A stretch of DNA of 64,000 bases, taken from NCBI RefSeq assembly GCF_029892105.1, contig NZ_JARZAJ010000007.1:1-64000 (forward strand), read 5' to 3'. Source of the DNA: Kitasatospora sp. GP82 (GTDB taxonomy: Bacteria; Actinomycetota; Actinomycetes; Streptomycetales; Streptomycetaceae). Under the pieces are notes generated by a model. That model did not search any database, was not told the DNA's origin, and saw only the letters and a program-made list of their open reading frames with translations. Shown in pieces: positions 43,130 through 51,862 of this stretch. Positions within the stretch are counted from its first letter, which is position 1, and every line of letters starts with the position of its first letter. The translations under genes and the position numbers were made by a program.

Positions 43130-43833
43130 GTCACCCCGAGCCGGCTGCCCGCCGCCCGGCCGGCCGACTCCAGGAAGGACCTCGGGTCGGACATCTCGCC
43201 GCCGATCCCGTCCAGATACGCCTTGTGGGCCTGGAGCGAGGCGATCCCGAGGTCGAGGAAGTCCGTGGTGTCCACGGCGTGCCGGGAGTCGGGCGAGGAG
43301 GCGGCCCAGACCTCGCGGACGCCGTTCCACGGCTGGAGGCCCTCGTCCGCCAGCTCGGTGAAGATCCAGCGGTTGCCCGCGTCCCGCACTCCGTCCAGGG
43401 TGGCCCGGCCGACCGCGATGTGGTCGGCCTGGTTGGGGACGGCACCGCCGTAGGTGTCCCGGAAGTTGGTGGTTATCACGATGTCCGGGCGGTACTTGCG
43501 CACCTCGCGGGCGATGTCGCGGCGCAGCGCGATCCCGTACTCGACCACACCGTCCGGGTGGCCGAGGAAGTCCACGTCGTCCACGCCGACCAGGGCTGCG
43601 GAGGCGATCTGCTCGGCCTCGCGCAGCGGGCGGCACTCCTCGGGCGTCAGCGAGTCGATGCCGGCCTCGCCGCTGGTGACCATGACATAGCCGATCCGCT
43701 TGCCCTGGGAGGTCCAGCGGGCGATGGCCGCTGCGGCGCCGTACTCCATGTCGTCGGGGTGCGCGACCACGGCCAGGGCGCTCTGCCAGTCCTCACGGAG
43801 TGGCTCGTACGGGGGCGGTGCCTGCTCGCTCAT
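43090..43833 (-). CDS. PIG-L/LmbE family deacetylase
   Basis: A 247-residue zinc-dependent N-deacetylase of the LmbE family, which includes MshB and Mca of mycothiol metabolism. The metal site is AVVAHPDDMEYG (residues 22-33), where the family's AHPDD is exact. Other marks are VMVTSGEAGIDSLTPEECRPLREAEQIASAALVG, DFLGHPDGVVE and NQADHIAVGRATLDGV, with the third-ligand His. The substrate is not evident from sequence. It follows the NADP oxidoreductase by 13 bases, so they are probably co-transcribed. Confidence 0.88.
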   Translation of the reverse strand: MSEQAPPPYEPLREDWQSALAVVAHPDDMEYGAAAAIARWTSQGKRIGYVMVTSGEAGIDSLTPEECRPLREAEQIASAALVGVDDVDFLGHPDGVVEYGIALRRDIAREVRKYRPDIVITTNFRDTYGGAVPNQADHIAVGRATLDGVRDAGNRWIFTELADEGLQPWNGVREVWAASSPDSRHAVDTTDFLDLGIASLQAHKAYLDGIGGEMSDPRSFLESAGRAAGSRLGVTYASPFEVISLRP

Positions 43834-43846
43834 GCTGCGTCCAGCC

Positions 43847-44503
43847 TCATTCGGCGATCTTGAAGGAGTAGTTGAAGTCGGTGTGGCCGACGTGGCGCAT
43901 CATGGTCAGCCAGAACGGCATGAGCATCTCGGTGCACCGGGCCGCCGTGATGCCACCGAGGTCGATCACGGCGGCGGCGGGCCAGCCGAACTGCTCAAGT
44001 ACCGTCCTGACCTGGGCCTTGGCCTCCAGGTCGTCCCCGGCGATGAAGACGTTGTGCTCTCCGGGCACTCGGCCCGGGTCGACCATCAGCTGGGCGCTGA
44101 GGGTGTTGAGCGCCTTCACCACCCGGGTGTCCGGGAACTCCCGCTGGATCTGCTCACCGATGCTGTCGGTGTTGACGGGATCGAGGGTGACCTCGCCGTC
44201 GGGCGCGAAGACCAGCGGGTTGGAGACGTCGATCAGGACCTTCCCGGCCAGCCGGTCGGCCCCGGCCAGGCGCAGGGCCTGGAGCGAGACCGTGCCGGCG
44301 GTCGCGTTGATGACCAGTTCGCCGAACTCGGCGGCGTCCGCGAAGGTTCCGGCATGACCGTAGGGTCCGGCCTGCTGGGCCCACTCGGTGGCCGCCGCGT
44401 TGTCCCTGGTGCGGGAGCCGAGGGTGACGTGGTGGCCCAGCGAGATCAGCTTGGCCGCAAGGGTGCGGCCGACGGCGCCTGTACCGATGATTGCGAACCG
44501 CAT
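43847..44503 (-). CDS. NADPH:F420 oxidoreductase-family NADP-binding protein
   Basis: A 218-residue Rossmann protein of the F420-dependent NADP reductase family. The dinucleotide site is MRFAIIGTGAVGRTLAAKLISLGHHVTLGSRT, followed by LVINATAGTVSLQALRLAG and KVLIDVSNPLVFAPDGEVTLDPVNTDSIGEQIQREFPDTRVVKALNT. The length fits. In actinomycetes relatives move hydride between NADPH and F420, but some are simple NADP-binding reductases, so the exact reaction is unsure. It is the first gene of a two-gene operon with the deacetylase. Confidence 0.82.
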   Translation of the reverse strand: MRFAIIGTGAVGRTLAAKLISLGHHVTLGSRTRDNAAATEWAQQAGPYGHAGTFADAAEFGELVINATAGTVSLQALRLAGADRLAGKVLIDVSNPLVFAPDGEVTLDPVNTDSIGEQIQREFPDTRVVKALNTLSAQLMVDPGRVPGEHNVFIAGDDLEAKAQVRTVLEQFGWPAAAVIDLGGITAARCTEMLMPFWLTMMRHVGHTDFNYSFKIAE

Positions 44504-44634
44504 CGTCAGCCTCCCGTTCCGGTCGGGCCGGGCACGATGCGCCCGCCGCCCACGGTCGAACGATAGCGGCCGCTTCCCTGATGGGCTGTCACCCCGCCGA
44601 TATGTCGTCAGCTCGGCCGACCCCCGTCGGGGGG

Positions 44635-46494
44635 CTACTCCACCGTCACGCTCTTGGCGAGGTTGCGGGGCTTGTCGACGTCCCGGCCGAGCGCGACGGC
44701 CGCGTAGTAGGCGAGCAGCTGGAGCGGGATGTTGAGCAGCAGCGGGTCCAACTCGGGCTCGCTCTTGGGGACCAGGATGCAGTGGTCGGCGAGCTTGGCC
44801 TCGGGCGCGCGGTGGGCGATGGCGAGGATGCGTCCGGAGCGGGCCTTGATCTCGCCGAGGGTGGTGAGGTTCTTGTCGAGCAGCTCGTCGTCGGGGACGA
44901 GGGCGACGGTGGGCATCTCGGGGCTGATCAGTGCGAGCGGGCCGTGCTTGAGCTCGCTGGCGGGGTACGCCTCGGCGTGGACGTAGGAGATCTCCTTCAG
45001 CTTCTGCGCGCCTTCGCGGGCGACGGGGTAGCCGCGCACCCGGCCGATGAACATCATGCCGTCGGTGGCGGTGCCTGCGGTACCGGCGTACTCGGCGGCC
45101 AGCTTGGCGACGCTGTCCTCCTGGTCGAGGATCTCGCGGATCTGGTCCGGCAGGGCCTTGAGGGCGCCGACGATCCGCCGGCCGTCGGCCGGGGAGAGGT
45201 CGTGGATGCGGCCGAAGTGCAGGGCGAGCAGCGCGAAGGCGATCACGGTGGAGGTGAAGGCCTTGGTGGAGGCGACCGAGATCTCGGGGCCGGCGTGCAG
45301 GTAGATTCCGCCGTCGCACTCGCGGGCGATGGCGCTGCCGACGGTGTTCACCACGCCCAGCACCCGGCCGCCCTTGCGCTTGATCTCCTGGACGGCGGCC
45401 AGCGTGTCGTAGGTCTCGCCGGACTGGCTGACCGCGACATAGAGGGTGTCGGCCTCGATCACCGGGTTGCGGTAGCGGAACTCGGAGGCGGGCTCGCTGT
45501 GGGCGGGGATACGGGCGAGTTCCTCCATCAGCTGGGCGCCCATCTCGCCCGCGTAGTAGGCGGATCCGCAGCCGAGGATCTTGACCCGGCGGATCTCGCG
45601 CAGCTCCCGGGCGTCCAGGTTGAGGCCGCCGAGGTGCGCGGTGGCGAAGCGCTCGTCCAGGCGGCCCGAGAGGGTCCGCTCCACGGCGGCGGGCTGCTCG
45701 TGGATCTCCTTGAGCAGGAAGTGCTCGTAGCCGGCGGTGTCGTAGGAGCCCACCTCCCAGTCCACGGTGGAGGGCTGACGGGTGGTCGGGCGGGCGTCCT
45801 CGGTGAAGGTGCGGAAGCCGTCGGCGCGGACGGTGGCCAGCTCGCCGTCCTCCAGGTGGACGACCTGGCGGGTGTAGCGGACCAGGGCGGCGACGTCGGA
45901 GGCGACGAACATCTCCTTCTCGCCGATGCCGAGGACGATCGGGCTGCCGTTGCGGGCCACCACGATCCGGTCGCTCTGGGCGGAGTCGAGGACGGCGATG
46001 CCGTAGGTGCCGACCACGTGGCCGAGCGCGGCCCGGACGGCGTCCTCCAGCTCGGTGCCGTCGGCGGTGTGCGCGGCGACCAGGTGGGCCAGGACCTCGG
46101 TGTCGGTCTCGGAGGTGAAGGTGACGCCCTCGGCGGTCAGGCGGGCGCGCAGCTCGTCGGCGTTCTCGATGATGCCGTTGTGGACGACGGCGATCCGGCT
46201 GCCGTTGTCGACGTGCGGGTGGGCGTTGGCGTCGCTGGGCACACCGTGGGTGGCCCAACGGGTATGGCCGATACCCGCGTTGCCCTTGCCCCTCTGATTC
46301 GAGAAGAACCGGGCAGGCACGGCGGCGGCGAGGTCGGCGACCCGGCCCTTGACCTTGCAGACCTTCAGGCCGCCGCCCTTGCCGCTGACGGCCACGCCGG
46401 CGGAGTCGTAGCCCCGGTACTCCAGCCGCTGCAGACCCTCCAGCAGGAAGGTGGTCGCGTCCTTCGGGCCGATGTAGGCCACGATTCCGCACAT
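44635..46494 (-). CDS. glmS: Glutamine-fructose-6-phosphate aminotransferase (isomerising)
   Basis: A 619-residue GlmS that makes glucosamine-6-phosphate for cell-wall precursors. The N-terminal glutaminase begins at Cys2 (MCGIVAYIG), with HNGIIENADELR further in. Two SIS domains follow, with CGSAYYAGEMGAQLMEELARIP and VAVSQSGETYDTLAAVQEIKRKGG. The C-terminus ends LGRDVDKPRNLAKSVTVE, which is typical. The ATG at 46494 rather than 46503 is used because Cys must follow Met for the nucleophile, and AAGGAG lies upstream. Streptomyces often carry two glmS genes; whether this is the only one cannot be seen here. Confidence 0.96.
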   Translation of the reverse strand: MCGIVAYIGPKDATTFLLEGLQRLEYRGYDSAGVAVSGKGGGLKVCKVKGRVADLAAAVPARFFSNQRGKGNAGIGHTRWATHGVPSDANAHPHVDNGSRIAVVHNGIIENADELRARLTAEGVTFTSETDTEVLAHLVAAHTADGTELEDAVRAALGHVVGTYGIAVLDSAQSDRIVVARNGSPIVLGIGEKEMFVASDVAALVRYTRQVVHLEDGELATVRADGFRTFTEDARPTTRQPSTVDWEVGSYDTAGYEHFLLKEIHEQPAAVERTLSGRLDERFATAHLGGLNLDARELREIRRVKILGCGSAYYAGEMGAQLMEELARIPAHSEPASEFRYRNPVIEADTLYVAVSQSGETYDTLAAVQEIKRKGGRVLGVVNTVGSAIARECDGGIYLHAGPEISVASTKAFTSTVIAFALLALHFGRIHDLSPADGRRIVGALKALPDQIREILDQEDSVAKLAAEYAGTAGTATDGMMFIGRVRGYPVAREGAQKLKEISYVHAEAYPASELKHGPLALISPEMPTVALVPDDELLDKNLTTLGEIKARSGRILAIAHRAPEAKLADHCILVPKSEPELDPLLLNIPLQLLAYYAAVALGRDVDKPRNLAKSVTVE

Positions 46495-46531
46495 AGGTCG
46501 CACTCCTTTTGTTCAGTACCGGCAGGACGGC

Positions 46532-46807
46532 TCAGCCGTAGACGATCCGGCGCAGCTGACGGGTCGACAGCTCGGGCGCCGCCACGCGACGGGCGGCCAG
46601 TTCGGCGCCGAGGCGGGCGAAGATCTTCTCGTTGGTCAGGCCCCGCGACTGCAACTCACCGTGACGGCGGCGCACATACTCCTCGGTGGACTCGGAGAAG
46701 TACGCGAGCACCTCCGCGACCACCCGCGCGGCCTCGCCCGGACCCAGTGGGGTGGTACGGGCGAGGTGGGCGAGCAGGTCTTCGTGAGGGTGTGGTGAGG
46801 CAGACAC
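46532..46807 (-). CDS. Small conserved helical protein upstream of glmS
   Basis: About 91 residues, all helical in appearance: HEDLLAHLARTTPLGPGEAARVVAEVLAYFSESTEEYVRRRHGELQSRGLTNEKIFARLGAELAARRVAAPELSTRQLRRIVYG. No family is recognised. The pattern of Arg and acidic residues on a long amphipathic helix suggests a soluble regulatory or adaptor protein. GTG 46807 is chosen as start; an ATG at 46837 is possible, and neither has a clear ribosome site. It lies 37 bp upstream of glmS on the same strand and is divergent from asnB. Confidence 0.6.
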   Translation of the reverse strand: MSASPHPHEDLLAHLARTTPLGPGEAARVVAEVLAYFSESTEEYVRRRHGELQSRGLTNEKIFARLGAELAARRVAAPELSTRQLRRIVYG

Positions 46808-46982
46808 GAGTGGGGAGCCTATGCGTCCACTGCCCATAGTCCAAGATTTCTGCCCGAAATCGGGCAGATCTTCAGACATTCAGCGGTCGTCCAATCCCTT
46901 GAAATGTCCAACATTTGAGCGTAGCGTCACCGTACGTACACGCATGGACACCACGGGCACCACAGACACCTTGGGAGTTCGC

Positions 46983-48833
46983 ATGTGCGGGATCACTGGC
47001 TGGGTCGCCTTCGATCACGACCTCACCACCGAGCGCACCACACTCGACGCGATGACCGCCACCATGGCCTGCCGGGGCCCGGACGCGGGCGGGGTCCACC
47101 TGGAGCGGCACGCGGCGCTCGGCCACCGCAGACTCGCCGTGATCGACATCGAGGGCGGCACGCAGCCGATGACGGTGGAGCGGGACGGGCAGCTGCTCGC
47201 CGCCCTCACCTACAGCGGCGAGGTCTACAACCACCTGGAGCTGCGAAAGGAGTTGGAGGCCGCCGGGCACCGGTTCCGCACCCGCAGCGACACCGAGGTG
47301 GTGCTGCACGCCTACCTCCAGTGGGGCCCGGACTTCGCCACCCGGTTGAACGGCATGTTCGCCTTCGCCGTCTGGGACGCCCGTACCGAGGAACTGCTGC
47401 TGGTCCGCGACCGGATGGGCGTCAAGCCGCTGTACTACCAGCGCACCGCCGACGGGGTGCTGTTCGGCTCCGAGCCCAAGGCCCTGTTCGCCCACCCCGC
47501 CGTGCGGCCCACCGTCGACCTGGACGGGCTGCGCGAGCTGCTCGGCATGACCAAGACCCCGAGCCACGCCGTCTACCGGGACATGGCCGAGGTGGAGCCT
47601 GGCCATGTCGTCCGCATCCGCCGCCAGGGCGTGACGGATCACCGGTACTGGGCGCTGGAGGCCCACGAGCACACCGACGACCTCGACACCACGGTGTCCA
47701 CCGTCCGGGCGCTGCTGGACGACATCATCCAGCGGCAGCTGATCTCCGACGTCCCGCTGTGCACCCTGCTCTCCGGCGGGCTGGACTCCAGCGCCGTCAC
47801 CGCGCTCGCCGCCCGGGCCCTGGCCGCCGCGGGGCAGGGCCCGGTGCACTCCTTCTCCGTCGACTTCGTCGGGCAGAGCGAGAACTTCCAGGCCGACGCA
47901 CTGCGGGCGACACCCGACGGACCGTACGCGCTGATGGTCGCCGAGCACGTCGGCGCCGACCACCGCCCCATCGTGCTGGCGAACTCCACCCTCACCGACC
48001 CGGCGCATCGCGACGCCGTCCTGCACGCCCGCGACCTGCCGATCGGCTTCGGCGACATGGACACCTCGCTGCTGCTGCTCTTCCGGGCGGTGCGCGAGCA
48101 CTCCACCGTGGCGCTCTCCGGCGAGTCGGCGGACGAACTCTTCGGCGGCTACCCGTGGTTCCACGACCCGGCGATCATCGCGGCAGCGGACTTCCCGTGG
48201 ATCGCCGCGGCGGCCGAGCTCAACGGCCCCTCCCTCGGCCCGGCCAGCAGCCTGCTCTCCCACGACCTGGTCGCCAGGCTGGACCTGCCCGGCTACCGCG
48301 CCCGGCGCTACCGCGAGGCCCTGGCCGAAGTCCCGCACCTGGACGGTGCGGACCCGTTCGAGCGCCGGATGCGGGAGATCAGCTACCTCAACCTGACCCG
48401 CTTCGTCCGCCTCCTGCTGGACCGCAAGGACCGGATGAGCATGGCCAACGGACTTGAGGTCCGAGTACCGTTCTGCGACCACCGGTTGGTGCAGTACGTC
48501 TTCAACACCCCCTGGGCGATGAAGAGTTTCGACGGCCGTGAGAAGAGCCTGCTGCGCGCCGCCGTCCGGGACACACTGCCCACCGCGGTGGCCGATCGGG
48601 TCAAGAGCCCCTACCCGAGCACCCAGGACCCGGACTACCCGCGCGTCCTGAAGTCCGAGCTGGCCGAGGTGGCCGCCGACCCCAAGTCCCCCGTCCATGC
48701 GCTGCTCGACCAGAGCGCGCTGGCCGCGGCCCTCCACCCCGACAGCGATCCGCAGGGCTACCGGGCCGCCACCGAACTCACCCTCGACCTGCACGCCTGG
48801 CTGCGCGACTACGACGTGTCCCTGGACTTCTGA
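46983..48833 (+). CDS. asnB: Asparagine synthetase (glutamine-hydrolysing)
   Basis: A 616-residue AsnB that makes asparagine from aspartate, glutamine and ATP. The glutaminase nucleophile is Cys2 (MCGITGWVAF), with RGPDAGG and TYSGEVYNHLELR in the N-terminal domain. The synthetase domain has the ATP pyrophosphatase loop LLSGGLDSSAV near residue 260 and SGESADELFGGYPWF. The ATG at 46983 has TTGGGAG upstream; earlier in-frame codons are rejected because Cys must be second. It is divergent from glmS, so both amide-transfer enzymes face one intergenic region. It could be primary metabolism or peptide modification, and nothing nearby argues for the latter. Confidence 0.94.
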   Translation: MCGITGWVAFDHDLTTERTTLDAMTATMACRGPDAGGVHLERHAALGHRRLAVIDIEGGTQPMTVERDGQLLAALTYSGEVYNHLELRKELEAAGHRFRTRSDTEVVLHAYLQWGPDFATRLNGMFAFAVWDARTEELLLVRDRMGVKPLYYQRTADGVLFGSEPKALFAHPAVRPTVDLDGLRELLGMTKTPSHAVYRDMAEVEPGHVVRIRRQGVTDHRYWALEAHEHTDDLDTTVSTVRALLDDIIQRQLISDVPLCTLLSGGLDSSAVTALAARALAAAGQGPVHSFSVDFVGQSENFQADALRATPDGPYALMVAEHVGADHRPIVLANSTLTDPAHRDAVLHARDLPIGFGDMDTSLLLLFRAVREHSTVALSGESADELFGGYPWFHDPAIIAAADFPWIAAAAELNGPSLGPASSLLSHDLVARLDLPGYRARRYREALAEVPHLDGADPFERRMREISYLNLTRFVRLLLDRKDRMSMANGLEVRVPFCDHRLVQYVFNTPWAMKSFDGREKSLLRAAVRDTLPTAVADRVKSPYPSTQDPDYPRVLKSELAEVAADPKSPVHALLDQSALAAALHPDSDPQGYRAATELTLDLHAWLRDYDVSLDF

Positions 48834-49125
48834 GGAGCTACCGGGGGGCTACCGGAGGCTGCCGAGGAAATCCTGCGGAACTCCTGAGGCCGAAGCCGCT
48901 CTTGAGCCTGGAGTTACTGGAACTACACCAGTGTGACCGCGGTGACCGACGGACGAGTGCTTCGTTGACCAGAGCGGCCGCGCCGTACGACAGGGCCACA
49001 CCCCTGTCCCGGTTGCGGCACGGCCGCTCCAACCCGAACAGCCCTCTAAGTCCGGCTGTCTTCGGGCCGATACCGCCAGGATGGGGAGGAAGCCCGTCGA
49101 AAGCGATCCGCCAGGGGGCCAGAGC

Positions 49126-50214
49126 ATGCAGCCGCGAATCTTCGCGATCATCACCGCCGTTCTGCTGGGGGCACTCGGCCTGGGGGCACTCACCGTCACC
49201 CGGTGGACGCCCGGCACCTCACCCGTCGCCGGTCCGAACTCCCCCGCCGCACCGAGCGGCTCCGCCAAGAGCCCCACCGGCGATCCGGCCGTATGGACCC
49301 GCAGCACCCTGCGCAACAAGCTGATGGCCGAGATGGAGGCCGGCGACCCCGGCGTCGCACTGGCGGACCTGGACAGGACCATCAAGAAGTCCCCGTACAC
49401 CGTGCGGTTCTGCCACCCGATCGCGCACGAGCTCGGCCATGCCGCCGTCAAGCGCTACCACGAGGACTTCCAGAAGGTCATCTCCTTCCCGCACGAGACC
49501 TGCGCGGCAGGCTATCTGCACGGCGCCGTCGAGGAGATGCTCGCCGCCTCCAAGAAGCCGGAGGAGGACATCCTCACGCTCTGCGCCCCCGCCAACAAGG
49601 GCCCCTGCATCCACGGCGTCGGCCACGGGATCATGTTCGTCACCAAGCAGGACGTCCCCGCCGCCCGCGCGCTGTGCAGCAAGTTCCCCACCGACTCCAA
49701 GCGGATCACCTGCTCGGAGGGCCTGTTCATGCAGCTCTTCGCGCCCGACGAGGAGGACGAGAACGCCAAGGCCAACCTCCCCGCCGACAAGATCGCCGCA
49801 GATCCGCTCTACCCGTGCCCGGAGCAGCCCGCGCTCTTCCAGTCCGCCTGCTACTTCTACGCCCCGACCTACTACCTCAGCTCGCACGACTGGCAGAACC
49901 ACCCCGAGGTCTTCGCCGAGGCCCTCAAGTGGTGCCTGGCCGGCCGGGCGAGCGGCGGCTCGAACGACTGCAGCCGGGGCGTCGGCTCGCGCACCATGAA
50001 GTACAACCTGGACCGCGAGGACTGGGCCGCCCAGCAGTGCGCCACCGCGGCCGAGGCCTGGCAGCGCAAGGCCTGCACCGAGGGACTGGTCAGCTACTAC
50101 ACCGTCAACTACACCGACGCCGGTGCCGTCGGGCGGCTCTGCAAGAAGATCGGCAACCAGGAGATCGTCGGCTACTGCCGCAGCGCCGGCGGCCTGTCCG
50201 GCACTCTGGACTGA
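49126..50214 (+). CDS. Cys-rich secreted or membrane-anchored protein with HELGH motif
   Basis: A 362-residue protein with an N-terminal signal or anchor (IFAIITAVLLGALGLGALTV), a Pro/Ser/Ala linker, and a large extracellular part. It contains HPIAHELGH, a match to the HExxH zinc-protease motif. Repeated units built on Cys, Gly and His follow: CAAGYLHGAVEE, CIHGVGHGIMF, CSEGLFMQL, CSRGVGSR and CTEGLVSYY. About eleven cysteines are spaced roughly as pairs and would suit disulfides outside the cell. I do not recognise a named family. The ATG at 49126 is chosen because the upstream part of the frame has no signal peptide. Confidence 0.75.
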   Translation: MQPRIFAIITAVLLGALGLGALTVTRWTPGTSPVAGPNSPAAPSGSAKSPTGDPAVWTRSTLRNKLMAEMEAGDPGVALADLDRTIKKSPYTVRFCHPIAHELGHAAVKRYHEDFQKVISFPHETCAAGYLHGAVEEMLAASKKPEEDILTLCAPANKGPCIHGVGHGIMFVTKQDVPAARALCSKFPTDSKRITCSEGLFMQLFAPDEEDENAKANLPADKIAADPLYPCPEQPALFQSACYFYAPTYYLSSHDWQNHPEVFAEALKWCLAGRASGGSNDCSRGVGSRTMKYNLDREDWAAQQCATAAEAWQRKACTEGLVSYYTVNYTDAGAVGRLCKKIGNQEIVGYCRSAGGLSGTLD

Positions 50215-50307
50215 CCACTCGGCCTGAGCCCTGTCCAGCCGTATGATCGGCCGGAGCCAGGTGCGCCGAGGACGCCGCGCCCCAGTCCCATCCGCTGGAG
50301 CAGCACC

Positions 50308-51831
50308 ATGAGCGACACCTCCCCCGACGATTTCCGCAGCGCCGCGCGGGCCACCGCCGAGCTGGTCTGCGACTACCTCGACGCCGTGCCCGAGCGCCCC
50401 GTCTGGCAGCCGATGGACCCGGCCGAGCGCACCGCCCTGCTGGCGGCGCCGCTGCCCGCCGAGGGCCGGCCGCTCGCCGAGCTGCTGGAGGTCATCGGGA
50501 CCCGGGTGATGCCCGCGCCGATGGGCAACGGCCACCCGCGCTTCTTCGGCTGGGTCAACTCCGCCCCCGCCCCCGCCGGGATCCTGGCCACCCTGGCCGC
50601 CGCCGCGATGAACCCCAGCTCGGCCGGCGGCGACCACGCCGATGTCCACCTGGAGCGTGCCGTCGTCCGCTGGATCGCCGAGCTGGTCGGCTTCCCGCAC
50701 TCTCCCGGCGGCGGCATCCTCACCTCCGGCACCTCGATGGCCACCGTCCTGTGCCTCGCCGCCGCGCGGAACCGGGCCGCCCGCCTGGCCGGGTACGACC
50801 TCCGCGAGCAGGGCCTGTCCTGCCTGCCTCCGCTGGTCGGCTACACCACCGCGGAGACCCACTCCTGCGTGCGCAAGGCCGTCGAGCTGCTGGGCCTCGG
50901 CAGCCGGAACCTGCGGACCGTCGCCACCGACCCCGCCGGGCGGCTCGACCTGGACGCGCTGCGAGCCGCCGTCGCCGAGGACCGCACGGCCGGCCGGCTG
51001 CCCTTCCTGGTGGTCGCCTCCGCCGGGACGGTGGGCACCGGCGCGGTGGACCCCTTCGAACCGATCGCCGACCTCTGCGCCGACGAACAGCTCTGGCTGC
51101 ACGTGGACGGGGCGTACGGCGCCTTCGGCGCCCTCGACCCGGCCATCGCCCACCGCTACGCCGGAATGGACCGCGCCGACTCGCTCGCCCTGGACCCGCA
51201 CAAGTGGCTCGGCGTGCCGGTGGACTGCGGCTGCGCCCTCGTCCGGCACACCGAGGAGCTGCGCGGCACCTTCAGCCTGGTCCCCTCCTACCTGCGCGAC
51301 GAGAGCGCGGGCGAACTCGGCTGGTTCTCCGAGTACGGCATGGAGCAGACCCGCCCGTTCCGCTCGCTCAAGGTCTGGGCCACCATCGCCCACCGGGGCC
51401 GGGCCGGTATCGCCGCCGACATCGCCCGCTGCACCGCGCTCGCCCGGCGACTGGGCGAACTCGTCGAGGCCGACGAACAGCTCGAACTGCTCGCCCCGGT
51501 GGAGACCTCCATCGTCGCCTTCCGCTACCGGCCCGAGGCCGCCGACGAGCAGCTGGCGGACAGGGTCAACCGCGAGCTGCCGGTGGCCGTCCAGCTGCGC
51601 GGCCGGGCCTTCGTGACCGGCGCGCTCCACCAGGGGCGGGAGATGCTGCGCGCCTGCCTGCTGAACGCCGCAACCACCGAGGACGATCTGGCCGTCCTGC
51701 TGGACGAAGTACGGTTGGCCGGAGCGGAACTGACGGGCCGTCCGTTCGGACCCCGAGCGGAATCCGGCGGACCGGAAGCCGCCCGGAACCCGGACGGAGA
51801 CATTAACCGACAGGTCACGGGGGATTCGTGA
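50308..51831 (+). CDS. PLP-dependent group II decarboxylase (aromatic amino acid type)
   Basis: A 507-residue pyridoxal-phosphate decarboxylase of the aromatic-L-amino-acid/tyrosine/histidine group. The PLP lysine is in SLALDPHKWLGVPVDCG, the PLP-phosphate loop in GGGILTSGTSMATVL, and LWLHVDGAYGAFGAL holds the Asp that binds the ring nitrogen. The substrate loop contains ERPVWQPMDPAE and MGNGHPRFFGWVNSAPAPAGILATL. It would release carbon dioxide from an aromatic amino acid to give an amine. It is a single gene 32 bases upstream of the ACT-GNAT gene. It is outside the biosynthetic region, so a role in the aryl unit is doubtful. Confidence 0.9.
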   Translation: MSDTSPDDFRSAARATAELVCDYLDAVPERPVWQPMDPAERTALLAAPLPAEGRPLAELLEVIGTRVMPAPMGNGHPRFFGWVNSAPAPAGILATLAAAAMNPSSAGGDHADVHLERAVVRWIAELVGFPHSPGGGILTSGTSMATVLCLAAARNRAARLAGYDLREQGLSCLPPLVGYTTAETHSCVRKAVELLGLGSRNLRTVATDPAGRLDLDALRAAVAEDRTAGRLPFLVVASAGTVGTGAVDPFEPIADLCADEQLWLHVDGAYGAFGALDPAIAHRYAGMDRADSLALDPHKWLGVPVDCGCALVRHTEELRGTFSLVPSYLRDESAGELGWFSEYGMEQTRPFRSLKVWATIAHRGRAGIAADIARCTALARRLGELVEADEQLELLAPVETSIVAFRYRPEAADEQLADRVNRELPVAVQLRGRAFVTGALHQGREMLRACLLNAATTEDDLAVLLDEVRLAGAELTGRPFGPRAESGGPEAARNPDGDINRQVTGDS

Positions 51832-51862
51832 TCGTGAAACACCGGCGGGACAGCATGACCGT

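Noticed and set aside
50308..51831. Aromatic decarboxylase as part of the aryl-unit pathway
   Set aside because: It lies 13 kb beyond the cluster's right terminator among housekeeping genes, and the predicted pathway has no amino acid needing decarboxylation.
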